Below, one piece after another: positions 34,371 to 45,999 of a stretch of 64,000 nucleotides of DNA. The position numbers were made by a program, and so were the translations under genes. The notes under the pieces are model-generated. The model saw nothing but the letters and a program-made list of their open reading frames with translations, was not told the DNA's origin and ran no database searches. The stretch is taken from contig NW_020312935.1 of the NCBI RefSeq assembly GCF_003265705.1, forward strand, positions 1,777,537-1,841,536, written 5' to 3'. Origin of the DNA: Callorhinus ursinus (lineage: Eukaryota; Chordata; Mammalia; Carnivora; Otariidae). Every line of letters starts with the position of its first letter. Within the stretch, counting starts at the first letter, position 1.

Positions 34371-35740
34371 GGATAACCTCTTTTGCGAAGCTGAGTTCTT
34401 TACTTTTGAGGCATCAGAACTGCAAGTTTTGGTGTGAATTCTTCCAGGTTGTAGAACTTAAGGATTCCTTCCGTCAACAGAGTGGCTAACTTCAAGCAAG
34501 CCCCGTTTAGTAGGGCTCTGTGAGAGAATCTCAGTCCCCTAAGACAGCGTGTATGTCAATGAGGCCTTTTCTAGCAGGGCCACTCATTCAGATTCTTTAG
34601 ATACATTTAGAATAGAGAATGGACCTGATAGCAAATATTTATATGACAAAAAGACCGACTACCATCTCACAACGGTATCTACATAAACAGCACAAGAAGA
34701 CCTACTCATCAGCTTTGACACTATTTTGACCTAAGCAATTAATCTAAGCTACAATTTGAAACTTCTCTAGCATAATAAAAGGCAATGAAAAGAGAAGTCC
34801 TTATCTTTTATCCTAGTAATGTATTTTAGAGTCACAGAAAAGAGAATAAAATAATGAACACTCGTCCATCCATCAACCAGCTTTTAACAAATCTTCACAT
34901 TCTGCCTTATATGTTTCAGACTTTTTTAAGAATTAAAACACTGCATATACCAAGAGGTACACATCATTCTGAATATGACTTTTATCCTTCCCATGGGTTC
35001 TTTTATGCTGTTATGGCATACATACAGCTAAGGAAACATTTCTGTGTGTTTGAAAATCTGATACAACGATCTTGGTGTACATATAATTATGCACTTTTTT
35101 CCCCTCAAAAAATGTTTATAAGATTTACCCAGATTAATACACAGAGCTTTAAGGCATTCATTTCCATTGCTGTGCAATATTCTATTGTATAAATATGTCA
35201 CTGTTTACACATCTTCCTATCAACAGTTGTATTTTTTTCTTATTTTTTTTTTTCACCATAAGGAACAACGCTGTGATGAACCTTCCTGTACACAGCACCT
35301 TATGCTCATGTGAGTGTCTCTGGGAGATATCTCAAGTGCAGGAACTGGCAGAATATGGGCTACACGCATCTTTGACTTCTCTTAACACTGTCTAATTGCT
35401 CCCCAAAGTGGCTTTACCAACTGACGCTCTCACTGACCAAGTGTGAGAGCTGCTTCTTCACATCTTCAATAGCACTTAGCAGTATTTTTTTTTTAATTTG
35501 GTGAGTATACAATGGCATTATCAAAATTTGCATTCTCCGACACTTAGTGATACTGAACATCTTTCCCCATCCTTAAACACAGAAAAATTATAATTTCCTT
35601 GGTAAAGAACGCTCCATAAAAAGAATGGCCCCAACAAATATGGGGCCTTTTCTACTGAAAAATATTCATGGAGCAAATCACTATTGAAATGAGTGGCTTC
35701 TTGTTCTAGAACTGAGGCAGCACAAAGTTTTAGACTAGAG

Positions 35741-36063
35741 ATGGGCAAAACTTTTTCTGTCAAGGGCTAAGCCTGTGGTAAATATTTCAGGCTTTGCAGC
35801 CCCCCCCTCCCCCAGTCTCTCTCACAGCTATTTCATTCTGCCACTGTCTCGTAAGACCAGTAACCTGTAAACAAATGACTGTGGGCATGCTCTAATCAAA
35901 CTCTATTCACTGATATTTGAATTTCATAGAACTTTCCCAAGTCAAATTTATTTTATTTTTTTTAACCCTGCCATTAAAAAATGTAAAAACCCATTCCTCA
36001 TGGGCCACATAGAAACAGGTGGTGGGCCAGATCTAGTCCCTGGCCTGTAGTTTGTCAACGCTT
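35741..36063 (+). mobile_element. hAT-Charlie-type DNA element
   Basis: TAAATATTTCAGGCTTTGCA, AAATGACTGTGGGCATGCTC and GGGCCAGATCTAGTCCCTGG fit a common mammalian non-autonomous hAT element ('gggccagatctggcccg' family). I am not certain of its Repbase name. Confidence 0.6.
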
Positions 36064-36364
36064 ATTTTAGGCTATTATTGATACTCTATTTTGAACATGT
36101 TTGCGCACCCCCCTATCCCTCGTTATTTTGCAAAATGCCTCTTATTATACTCACTTAGTGAATCTCCAAGTATCCTGAAATGCCTTTTTATGCATATCTC
36201 AACCACTTAAGTGTTGACAGCAAACTTAAAAAATAAAGCTGGTCTCAATAAATCTCAAACTACACTTTGCAGAGTGGCTGAGCAACACCACAGATGCCAC
36301 TGTTCTTCGAAAGCTCAGACAAGAGCTACAAGAGAGAAAACAGGAGGCTGGATGGAGAACTCAC

Positions 36365-36567
36365 TGTTGGAACTGGCATAGAGAGTTCGCAGGGAGAAGC
36401 CACTGAGTGTCAGCTCTCTCAGCTGGTTCCGTTCACAGTGAAGCTGCTCCAAGCTACATAAGGAGCTAAGATCTAAGTCAGCCAGTTGATTGTCCCGCAA
36501 ATCCATGTGGGTGATGTACTTATTTCCCTCCAGATTGTCAGTAACCACGGTTTTCAAATGGTTCATC
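36365..36567 (-). CDS. PHLPP2: PHLPP2 exon: LRRs
   Basis: Acceptor AATATTTAAG (weak pyrimidine tract) completes an Arg codon, then [40 protein letters not shown] and [19 protein letters not shown], ending A| at donor GTGAGT. It covers about residues 424-490. LRR cores [11 protein letters not shown] and [11 protein letters not shown] are clear. Confidence 0.96.
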
Positions 36568-37939
36568 CTTAAATATTCAGAAATAAGAAAATCATTAGAA
36601 ATAAATTCTACTAAATATGCTTACCAAAAGAAAAATAAGAGAGGTATGATTCCTTTCTCTTTCCTAAACAACTCAAAAAGTTTACTACTTGCTTCATTTT
36701 GCAAGGTATTAAGTAAATAATCACAGACAGCTGTACCTTGAGTTCTCTGTTTATAAACTTAGACAATCCAGACTTGCAAATACATATACAAATTAAATAA
36801 AGAGAAAGGGAAAAGGGACCATGCCTGCAAACTGTTAAAAAACTTACATCCAAATACTTAATAAAGTTAGGCAGGGATGAAGAAGCAGGCCAAATGAACA
36901 AGAAGATGAACATAACCTTTCGGGTGAGCAGCAAAGCAGTCTACATGGTATACCATGTAGAGAACAAGAGGAAGCAGCCATACTTTCTCCCCGGGCTCTG
37001 CCTACTCTTTCTTGTGCTAAGATTCACATTACATTAATTAATGAAGAGGAAAATAATCTGTATCTATATGGAACAGTTCAAGGGCTAATGACAGAAAATG
37101 GCTTCTTAGTTCTTTTCTACACTTGTAGAGAACACACAGGCATGTTCTCACTCCTCTGTATTTCAATAAATTTTTCTGACCACCTTCATTCCAAATGCCA
37201 CACAAGCTCCTCTTATGCTGCAAGGAAAAAATGAGTCTAGCAAAAGTCAGATACTTACTTTAGCAGACTGCCAACCTGACTTGGCAGGTTGTTACTATTT
37301 CTTTACAAGGAACATCAATGGCTTAGTATAAATGATAGAACATTTACACTATGCATATTTGTCTTTTATGTGTATGTGTCTTTTACCAGTTCCCTTTAGG
37401 AAAAGATTGTAACTAGAAAATAAAACCTACAAAAACTTCACAGGAAAACCTTTAACATTTTAATTGTAATACAACGGATATCAAGAAGAAACCCAATGAT
37501 TCAACAGAAAAATGGTCAAGTGTAAGGAAAAATACAAACTCACCAATTAGCATATTAAAAAGATGCTCAACCTCACTTATAAATAAATGCTGATTAAAAC
37601 AATGAAGTACTATTTTCTCCTACTACAAGGACAATAAGGAAAAAGACTGCTAAAATCCAACACTGACAAGGACGTGAAGAAATGGGAATTCTATAAAAGG
37701 TTGCTGGGAGGGTAAGTCAGAACAACCTTTGTCAAAGGTAATGTGAAAGTCTCTATCATGTGGTACACCTACCTCACTCATAATCTCTCTGCTACTGGGT
37801 GAAAAATGAAGCTTTACAATAGTTTGGAAAATATACACTGTTCTAAAATCCTAATGTTTTAGAGAAGTTTTTATAAGGGGAAAACACAAAAACCATCAGA
37901 GGTCCATCTAAAGGAGGACACAGTGAAGAATGGCCTCAC
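36568..37939 (-). other. PHLPP2: PHLPP2 intron carrying a duplicated exon fragment
   Basis: Contains the partial copy of an upstream PHLPP2 exon at 37178-37290 and an L1-like stretch at about 37470-37760. Otherwise AT-rich without SINEs. Confidence 0.7.
37178..37290 (-). repeat. Duplicated 3' end of a PHLPP2 LRR exon plus its donor and intron flank
   Basis: This ~110-bp segment matches 38461-38571 with about eight mismatches and one 2-base gap. The shared block includes 32 bases of exon (encoding LPSQVGSLL), the complete donor site AAAGTAAGTATC and about 80 bases of following intron. It sits in the intron after the next exon, in the same orientation, so the duplication is internal to the gene. 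The exon part lacks the original acceptor, so by default it is a decoy donor or pseudo-exon. Confidence 0.9.
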
Positions 37940-38170
37940 CTTAAATCCACGTGTTTGATATGGCTCATCCTGTTCAGCACCCCAAGGTTTAGGACTTCCA
38001 GGCGATTTCCTGCCATCACCACTTTATCTAACATAGTGAGTTTCTCATAAACCTCAGGAATTTGACTAAAGTTATTAAAGGAAATTCCCAGGGAAGAAAG
38101 CTGTTGCAGATTTCCCAATTCTTCCGGTAAAGTCATCAGAAAGTTGCCATCAAGACAGAGGGTTTGAAGA
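37940..38170 (-). CDS. PHLPP2: PHLPP2 exon: LRRs
   Basis: Acceptor TTCTTACTACAG adds the third base of an Asn codon, then [40 protein letters not shown] and [14 protein letters not shown], ending AG| at donor GTGAGG. It covers about residues 347-422. Three to four LRR repeats. 231 nt, phase-2 symmetric. Confidence 0.96.
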
Positions 38171-38539
38171 CTGTAGTAAGAAAACAAGACTTTATGAAAG
38201 GTTTTAACTGGAATGGGTAGAACTAGAGGGATAGATTCTGACTTACATCACTAATTTATTATGAATCCAATAATGATAAAATATCCTATCTATAGAGACT
38301 CAATGACATACATAACTGCCATGGATGGTCCAACATCAAAAATCGTCAGAGCTTCTGCTGTTGAAACTGGGGGGCTAACTAGTCGCCCCTGCAAGCAAGT
38401 CACAGCTGCTGTCTAGAATCCTCATAATTACATGACTTACTTCACTGCCAGAGCTCATGTGACTACGTTCATTCCAAATGCCAGACAACCTCCTTATGCT
38501 GCAAATAAAAAATGAGTCTAGCAAAAGTCAGATACTTAC
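38171..38539 (-). other. PHLPP2: Short PHLPP2 intron
   Basis: 369 bases without a mobile element. Its 5' part (38461-38539) is the intronic portion of the segment duplicated at 37178-37290. Confidence 0.8.
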
Positions 38540-38686
38540 TTTAGTAGACTGCCAACCTGACTCGGCAGGTCATGAAATCCGTTACAGGAGAGGTTGAGCT
38601 CAGTCAGGGTAGAAATCTCACATAACAATACAGGAAACAACCCAAGTTTATTATGGGACAAGTTCAGGCCCTTCAGCTGAGAAAAT
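38540..38686 (-). CDS. PHLPP2: PHLPP2 exon: LRRs (source of duplicated fragment)
   Basis: Acceptor TTTGCTTTTTAG completes an Arg codon, then [20 protein letters not shown] and [20 protein letters not shown], ending AA| at donor GTAAGT. It covers about residues 298-345. Two clean LRRs. 147 nt, phase-2 symmetric. No open frame of 60 codons exposes it, but both neighbours fit it exactly. Its last 32 bases recur downstream at 37259-37290. Confidence 0.96.
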
Positions 38687-39804
38687 CTAAAAAGCAAACA
38701 TAAAAATTACAGTACTGAATGAAAAAGTCATTTGTTTTAAATGTCCACTGTAGAAGTTGTTCCACAAATATTTACTGAGTACTCACTACATGCCAACCAT
38801 CGTGCACAGCACAGAACACTGAGATGCCTAACCCCAGCTCTATACCGACAAGGAAATCAGGTCTAGGGCAATGGGAGTTCTTCTCTCTTCTCCTTAAAAA
38901 GGTGCAAAATCTTAAAAAGCTCATGCTGGTGTAAGTATTTTATACCTAGTCATACTGATAATGCTTGAAATCTCTTCCTTCATCGAATTTCTATATGCAA
39001 TATAAAAAACCTTGTAACAATTCATCAACTCATGAACACAAGAAGAGCTAACAAAAATGCACATCAAATCCCATTATAAGCAACTTCTTTTTATATATTG
39101 AAATTATATCGGCTCAAATGTCACCTGAAATGAATGGGGCACTTAGAACTTACAACTATGTATGTGATATGGTGTTTTACTGCAATACAATCTAATAGAG
39201 AACATGAAAGAGTAATTTTTAGTGCTTCTGTTTTGTTCCTAGAAGTAAAAGTATCTATCCTGTCTTACGCAGAGACAGTGCCATCATACACTGGATCCAT
39301 AGGAATCATGCTGGTAATTCTACTTAGGAGTATTATACTAATGATTATACTAGTGCAAGAGGGTAAGGCTGAGGTGGTGCTCTCCACGATGATGATCTGT
39401 ATCATCTGCTTCTACACTGGAGTCACTGGTACCTCACTCTAATGCTCCTCTTTCAAATTTTCAACTTGTGATTTCCAATTGTCCTGACCTTGACTACTGA
39501 TTGTTCCTTTGGCTTGGTGTCTTGACTTTAGAATTCCTAATCCAGCCCTCAAACTACATGAACCCTATTTTCATAGTGACTGAGAAGAAAATGCTAGAAA
39601 CCCACTTCCTTAAAATTATAGCTTCTGTTGTTTTTACATACTAATATAATTAAAATTATTATCTCATTACTAGATGGAGGCTTGCATATACCTAAAAAGC
39701 TTTGTAAAACACATCATATGGGACAAAAATCACAGTGCTTTCTCAAAATTATTTTATAAATATTAGTTATTAAGTAAAATATGTAATTTCAATGTATATC
39801 TTTT

Positions 39805-39997
39805 TTAAAAAATTTTATTCATTTATTGAGAGCAAGCAAGAGAAAGCAAGAGTGGGGGAGGGGCAGAGGAAGAAGGAAAGGAACAAGCAGACTCCCCACT
39901 GAGCTCGGAACCCAACACAGGACTCAATCCCAGGACGCTGAGATCATGACCTGACCTGAAGTCAGACACTTAACCGACCGAGGCACACAGGTGCCCC
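39805..39997 (-). mobile_element. CAN-SINE, older
   Basis: - orientation, diverged (GAGAGCAAGCAAGAGAAAGC, ends CACACAGGTGCCCC). Flanks CAATGTATAT / CAATGTGTAT. Confidence 0.88.
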
Positions 39998-40121
39998 ACA
40001 ATGTGTATTATCTTTTTAATCACCACTTAATTTGAATGCTTTAATTTCCAATTTCTCCCCTGCTCACAAGAAGCCCACACAATAACTTATACTAAATACT
40101 TATTCACTTCCATCCACTTTT

Positions 40122-40315
40122 TTTTTTTAAAGATTTTATTTATTTATTTGAGAGAGAGAATGAGAGAGAGAGAGTACATGAGAGGGGGGAAGGTCAGAGG
40201 GAGAAGCAGACTCCCCGCTGAGCAGTGAGTCCGATGCGGGACTCGATCCTGGGACTCCAGGATCATGACCTGAGCCGAAGGCAGTCGCTTAACCAACTGA
40301 GCCACCCAGGCGCCC
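40122..40315 (-). mobile_element. CAN-SINE, young-looking
   Basis: - orientation 'CTCCAGG' subfamily copy, very close to those at 15005 and 7230. Perfect 13-bp duplication TCCATCCACTTTT at 40109-40121 and 40316-40328. Confidence 0.95.
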
Positions 40316-40921
40316 TCCATCCACTTTTACAGTGTGGAGGTTTGGAAGGGGGAATATATTCTAACAAGGAAATTGGAAAAATATATGGGCCATAGTCCCT
40401 TAGGAGTGAAATGGCTCCTTCATCAGAAGAGAGAGGTTTCACAGCTGTCAAACAGCTTAGAAGCTAGCATTAGCAAGTACACAGGAAAGATAAAAGCCCC
40501 AACCTGGGAGTGGAATTCTTGAAATTAGGCCTATTTCCTTTAAGCTATTTAAGTTTGACACTTATGATTCAAAAACTTGCCATATACTCAATCTCCCAAT
40601 TTACCCTGGCTTCAGATCATACATCACTGTCAGTGACTTATGTAACAAGATTATCCAGATCAATGGCAGCTCAACGTTGCCTCCATAATAGAACATTTGC
40701 ATCTATCTTCTGTTTCACGGAGGAGAAAAGGGGGGTAAGAAAACTATGAATAAAAAATTTTACTTCCTCTTGGAAGGGGAAATTTTGGGGAGGGGAAATG
40801 GAGGGGAAATTTTCAAATATATATACAATGGTAAGCATGCTCACTTCCAGGTACGTAAGACTAAGATGGTGATCACGATTTGGTTTGAGTAAGTCAGTAG
40901 GGAAATCCATTCCCCACATAC

Positions 40922-41076
40922 CTGTAAAGAGTGTCAAGGCCCCCAGGTCTTTCCAATTGCATGAAGTTGTGTCGCAAATTGAGGTAGGTGATATCTTGAC
41001 TGTAGAAGAGATGCTCAGGAACCTCCTCAAGGCTGTAACAGGACAGGTCAACAGTGCTGATTCGCTGGGACACCAC
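40922..41076 (-). CDS. PHLPP2: PHLPP2 exon: end of PH domain and first LRRs
   Basis: Acceptor CCCCATTCAG, phase 0, then [20 protein letters not shown] and [20 protein letters not shown], ending AG| at donor GTATGT. It covers about residues 246-296. The motif [19 protein letters not shown] opens the leucine-rich repeat array in PHLPP proteins. Confidence 0.97.
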
Positions 41077-42392
41077 CTGAATGGGGTCAAGGAGAAGAGC
41101 CATCTGAGCTAGCACCAAATGTCTCTCACCCAGCAGAGGAAGGAATGACATTTACATAAAAAGGCGCTAACTTTAAAAATGCAAAGGAGAAAAAGGTAAT
41201 GAGATCCAATTATTCACTTATAAAAACCAGTTCGTTTTTGCTTTTTCCTAAAACCATAAGCTGCTTGAAACATGCAACAGTGTAAGTTTTAAAGTATCTA
41301 TAAGTTAAAAGTAAAAAAATACAAATCATAAAGATGGAAAGTTAACATTTCATGCAAGAAGTTGAGATGACTCAAAATAACCATAAAAACTCTGGCAGGC
41401 AGTGTGATATTGAAAGCCATGGCCTTTTGTATCTACATGGGCTCTGCTACTTACCAGTGCAGTTGCTTCATCTGTTGTGAGGATAAAATTAAATACCCCA
41501 GCACACAGCACACTCCTTAGTATGCACACGGTGCTCAAAAAATATTAACTTCTCTTTATAAGGTCAAAAGAATGGAATAGCTACTTAAAACTGAAACTAG
41601 TTTTATTCAGAAGAGATTTTATTACCACTACAATGTATGTACAGAAAATTCAATAAAACCAAAACAAGTTTATATTTCTATAATAGTATTGCTAATAAAA
41701 GAAATGTTGTGAAAATTGGTCTAAAAACCAAACTAAATGCCACGGAAAAGTCAGTCATGTTTTATGGCATCTCATTATACCAAAACAATCATTTATGCAA
41801 CTGTTTAGCTCCACAAAGAAAAATGTGCTAAAATTCTGCAGATAGCTAGAAGAACAAGAGAATTCAGAAACTGCCACTTTTAGAGCACTTCATCTTTAAA
41901 GACTAAAAAAGCAGAAATTATGCTGAAAAGCTAATTATCCTCAGCATACAGGAACACAGGTCACATTCCATAATAAGTTCAAATTTAAAGTGGTTCATCA
42001 CAGCCGTGCTAAATATATACAAGACCAAGAAGCACTAGGCTAGGAATTAGGGAACGGCACCATCTCTCACTGACTACAGTGGTTGAGGGAAAGTCATGTG
42101 AAGCTCATTGTGTCTTAATTCCTTTAAGGCCATAGTCTTCTCACAGAGATGGTATAAAGGCAAATGCACCTGCAAACACTTTTGAAAGCTTTCTGTATTA
42201 CACAAATATAAATGATAAGTTAAGGACCTGCTGGAATTCCATTATTTCATGCATTATATACTTAGAGGGGCCTAAAGTAAGATGCATAAAAATTATAATT
42301 CACTCTCTTGGGAGCGAGTTCAGTCTCACACTACATTTCTCATGGGCTTTTACAGTCTTATCCCCACATCAGGACGTTCGACAGCTAATCAC
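41077..42392 (-). other. PHLPP2: PHLPP2 intron
   Basis: No SINE of the carnivore type. MIR-like traces near 41405-41530 and 42055-42180. No exon. Confidence 0.6.
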
Positions 42393-42518
42393 CTTGGATG
42401 CTTGTCGCTGCCATCTCTGGCACTCAGCCAACGTCTCAAAGCTGACATGATAGGTCTGAGCTTGGGCTCCAGCTGAGCTGAATGCAAGGGAGTGCTGCCG
42501 TCGCTTCACTTCTTCTAC
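42393..42518 (-). CDS. PHLPP2: PHLPP2 exon: PH domain, second half
   Basis: Acceptor CTCTTCAG, then [20 protein letters not shown] and [20 protein letters not shown], ending AAG at the weak donor GTGATT, phase 0 at both ends (126 nt). It covers about residues 204-245. [15 protein letters not shown] is the C-terminal helix of the PH domain with its invariant Trp. A Cys stands where I recall Tyr in human (AEYQRW). Confidence 0.96.
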
Positions 42519-42621
42519 CTGAAGAGGAAGAGGGGAGAAAACCAGAATCAAGAAAAAAGATCCTTGTCAGAGAGCAAAGGACAATAACGAGACAACTCAA
42601 TTTTCTAAAATAGGCAAAAGA

Positions 42622-42805
42622 AAGGGGCGCCTGGGTGGCTCAGTCGTTAAATGTCTGCCTTCAGCTCAGGTCATGATCCCAGGGTCCTGGGATCGAGCCC
42701 CGCATCGGGCTCCCTGCTCTGCAGGAAGCTTGCTTCTCCCTCTCCCACTCCCTCTGCTTGTGTTCCCTCTGTCAAATAAATAAATAAAATCTTCAAAAAT
42801 AAAAT
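42622..42805 (+). mobile_element. CAN-SINE
   Basis: GGGGCGCCTGGGTGGCTCAG to an A-rich tail. Flanks share AAAATAGGCAAAA. Confidence 0.92.
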
Positions 42806-42814
42806 AAAATAGGC

Positions 42815-43640
42815 AAAATATCTGAATAGACATTTCTCCAAATAAGATTGAAAAATGGCAGTCATGACATGAAATGATGTTCAAAATCGTTAGTTATTAG
42901 ATACATACAAATCAAAACTGAAAGATACCACGTCACATCTGCTAGGATGACTAAAATTAAAAACAGAAAACAAATGTTGGATAACAAGTATTAGCAAGTT
43001 ATGTGGAGAAACCGGATCCCTCATATGCTGCAGTGGGAACATAAAATGGCACGGCCACTTTGGAAAACAGTCTGGCAATTCCTCAAAAGGTTAAATGTAG
43101 AGTCACCATGTGACCCAGCAATTCCACTCCTAGATACAAACTCAAGAAAACATACATCCACAAAAACTTGTACGTGAATTAGAGCATTATTCCTAATAGC
43201 CCCAAAGGGGAAACAACCCAAAAGTCCATCCATCAACAGGTAAATATATAAACAAAATATGGTATATTCAAACAACAGAATATTATTTAGCCATCAACAG
43301 AAGATACTGATGCACACTACAACACATATGAACCTTGGAAAGATTATGTGAAGTGAAAGACAGTCACCAAGAACCGTATACGATATGATTCCATTTATAT
43401 GAAATGTCCAGAGTCAGCAAATATGGGCAGAGAGAAAGTAGATGAGTAGGTTCCCAGGGCTGCGGAAGGAATGGGAGAGATGATGACTAAGGAGTGCAGC
43501 GTTCCTCTTCAGGGTCATGGAAGTATTCTAAAATTGATTGTGGTGATGGTCACAAAACTCTGTGAATATACCAAAAGCCACTAAATTGTACACTTTAAAG
43601 AGTCGAATTATAGTATATAAATATCTCAACAAAGCTGTTT
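42815..43640 (+). mobile_element. L1 3'-end fragment
   Basis: Order and wording fit L1 ORF2 end and 3' UTR: GAATAGACATTTCTCCAAAT, CCAGCAATTCCACTCCTAGA, AAATTGTACACTTTAAAGAG, ATATCTCAACAAAGCTGTTT. It resembles the 3' part of the L1 at 53.5-54.3 kb. Multiple stops; dead. Confidence 0.8.
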
Positions 43641-45262
43641 AGAAAAAGCAAAAGGAATACTTTGTTGGAAGTATGTTGAAGGAATAGGACTCGGGGCATA
43701 CTCATAAGTAAATCTATTTATTAATTCCTCTGTAGGTCACGACACAGGCTCAATTTGATAATTAAACATTTGTTGAATGAATACATTCCACTGTTCTGCG
43801 TGCTGGGGACAAGCAGGGGGAAAACAAAAAAGCCCCGCCCTCCGCGGAATTTGTATTTGAGAAGGGACAAACACTCTAACACCAAAACGGTGACATGATA
43901 TAATAAATAATGAATAATATCAAGAAAGATAAAACAGGGAAAAAGCTTGGCGAATAGGGTGGGTGATCTGAATTATGAAAGGGCAGTCAGGAAAGGACTC
44001 ACTGAGGTAACATGTGAGCAAAGACCCTAAGGGGGTCCAGGCGTGGAAACCTCCTGGGCGAGGAGCGTTCCATGCAGAGCAACAGCCAAGTACAAGTCGC
44101 TTCAATGCAAGGCTGCATGCTGTGTTTCAGAACAGGAGTCTCTAGACCCACGTGATTAGAGCCAAAGTCTCCACTCTACAGTTCCAATCCTTCCCACCTA
44201 CACTGGGGCACAATGGAGGTAGCTGCCTGCCTGCAAAGGGTGCCCTGGCCTGGTTTTTGGACTCCTCTCCTTTCCTACTAAGCACTGGGCTAGATGCCAT
44301 TTTTGACCCCCTCCAGGGCTGAAGTAGAAAGGGAGGAAGGACAGGAAACTTAAAAGTCCAAAGGTTCTTACTAGACAAGCAGAGACCTAATGTGACTTCA
44401 TAGTCTCTGGGACTAGCAGATTTTAAAGAGATGCTTTTCCTCAATGGGTCCTTTTAAGGGTTCTTTTGGTTACCCCCCACTCCACCCCAAATAATGATGG
44501 CTTCTCACTTACAGATCCCTTGACCTGGCTAATGTATGCTCTTCCAGCACTGGACTACTCCCTCCTCAGACATGAAGGAATCCGGTGGTCCACTGACAGC
44601 CTGTCCTCAGGGAAGCCTATTTGCCCCTCAAGATGGCCCTGCTAGACAAGTTCTAAGAGAATCCACCCACTCATCCACCAATCTACCCACTGGTTTTTCC
44701 TCTCTCAACCCATCTGGATCACAAACTAACAAACCCAAGGAACACACAACGATCCCAATGCATGAGCTAGGCTCTCAGGCTACCTGGATGCTTTGGTTAC
44801 AGACTCATCTCTGTCCTCAAGACTTCTTGGTCAGAAGGCAGGACACCAATCCACTATGCCCCCCTTACTGCAAGGGACCCATATCAAGCTCTCTTGAATC
44901 CTGTGGAAACCTCTTTCACTAGGCTTGAGGAAAAAGGCAGAAGCCATTCCCAGTTGGGGTGGCTGTAGGGATTCACAGCACAATAGCAGTTCTAGTCAAA
45001 ACAATTCTCCCCCAAAATCCAACAACCCAATTCACATAGCTTTGATAAAGATGAAGTCTTTATAGTTACAGAACCACTTACATCTTTGTCTGACATCTCA
45101 CTTTGATATGTCATAACTATTGAATCTTGGTGAGTCAGCCGGAAACTTCCAAATTATACTCGTAAATCATTAGATTTCTGGTGCCAAGTAAAGACTGAAT
45201 CAAATGGCAAAAACACAAAATACTTTAAGCAAAAAAGAATCATATTAAAAAGATCCCAATAA

Positions 45263-45470
45263 GGGGCACCTGGGTGGCTCTGTCAGTCAAGCGTCTGCCT
45301 TCAGCTCAGGTAATGATCTCAGGGTCCTGGGATGGAGCCCTATATTGGGCTTTGTACTGAGTAGGGAGTCTGCTTGTCCTTCTCCCTCACCCTCTGCCTC
45401 TTACCCCGCTCATGCGTGCACACGCTCCCCCTCCCCCTCTCAAAGAAATAAAATCTTTAAGGAAAAAAAA
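45263..45470 (+). mobile_element. CAN-SINE
   Basis: GGGGCACCTGGGTGGCTCTG start; the A-rich tail is followed by AATCCCAATAA, matching GATCCCAATAA before the element. Confidence 0.9.
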
Positions 45471-45619
45471 AATCCCAATAAAATTAAATAATATTCATAA
45501 CATTCAATTGTGATCTCAAAACAGGATCATTTTTTATTAGTAATAAATCACACAAATGAGTCAAAATAAAGGATCTTATTGAAATGAAGAACAGATATTA
45601 ATGATTGTTTCAGAATAAT

Positions 45620-45784
45620 CTTTTTTTAAAGATTTTACTTATTTTACAGAGAGAGAGCACACAAGCAGGGGGAGCAGCAGAGGGAGAGGGAAAAGCAGGC
45701 TCCCTGCTGAGCAGGGGAGCAGGACCTTGGGATCAAGACCTGAACTGAAGGCAGACGCTTAACCGAATGAGCCACCCTGGCGCC
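45620..45784 (-). mobile_element. CAN-SINE, truncated middle
   Basis: - orientation with TTTAAAGATTTTACTTATTT and GAGCCACCCTGGCGCC. Flanks TGTTTCAGAAT / TGTTTTAGAAT. Confidence 0.88.
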
Positions 45785-45874
45785 ATGTTTTAGAATCAAC
45801 TTAATATTTTACTATGGGGTATTTGACACAGAAAAATATACTCTTACAATGTCAAATACTGAGAAAGGTTTGTA

Positions 45875-45990
45875 AATCTGAGATTCTCTGCCTCTCCCTC
45901 TGCCCTTCCCCCACCCCCACGCTTGCTCACTCGCTCGCACACTTGCTTGCTCTCTCTCCTTCTAAAGTAAATAAATTAAAAAAAAATGTT
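45875..45990 (+). mobile_element. SINE 3'-end fragment
   Basis: CT-rich SINE tail (CTCTGCCTCTCCCTCTGCCC) ending AAATAAATTAAAAAAAAATG, without the tRNA-like head. Confidence 0.6.
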
Positions 45991-45999
45991 TTTAAGATT

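Larger units (their letters stand above)
33341..36364 (-). other. PHLPP2: PHLPP2 intron with LINE and hAT-type remnants
   Basis: Contains antisense LINE-like sequence at about 33640-34370 and 34840-35520 and a hAT-Charlie-type element at about 35741-36063. No exon seen. Confidence 0.6.
38687..40921 (-). other. PHLPP2: PHLPP2 intron with two SINEs
   Basis: SINEs lie at 39805-39997 and 40122-40315, and an antisense MIR-like bit at about 38755-38825. The + frame at 39134-39442 looks like chance. The rest is unassigned. Confidence 0.6.

Noticed and set aside
39134..39442. 102-codon + frame rich in Ile, Val and Leu inside a PHLPP2 intron
   Set aside because: No family motif, no homologue I recognise, AT-rich intronic context and antisense to PHLPP2; hydrophobicity is expected by chance here.
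44536..44922. 128-codon + frame in a PHLPP2 intron
   Set aside because: Low-complexity Ser/Pro/Thr composition, no motif and no splice context. Possibly an old repeat; not supportable as a gene.
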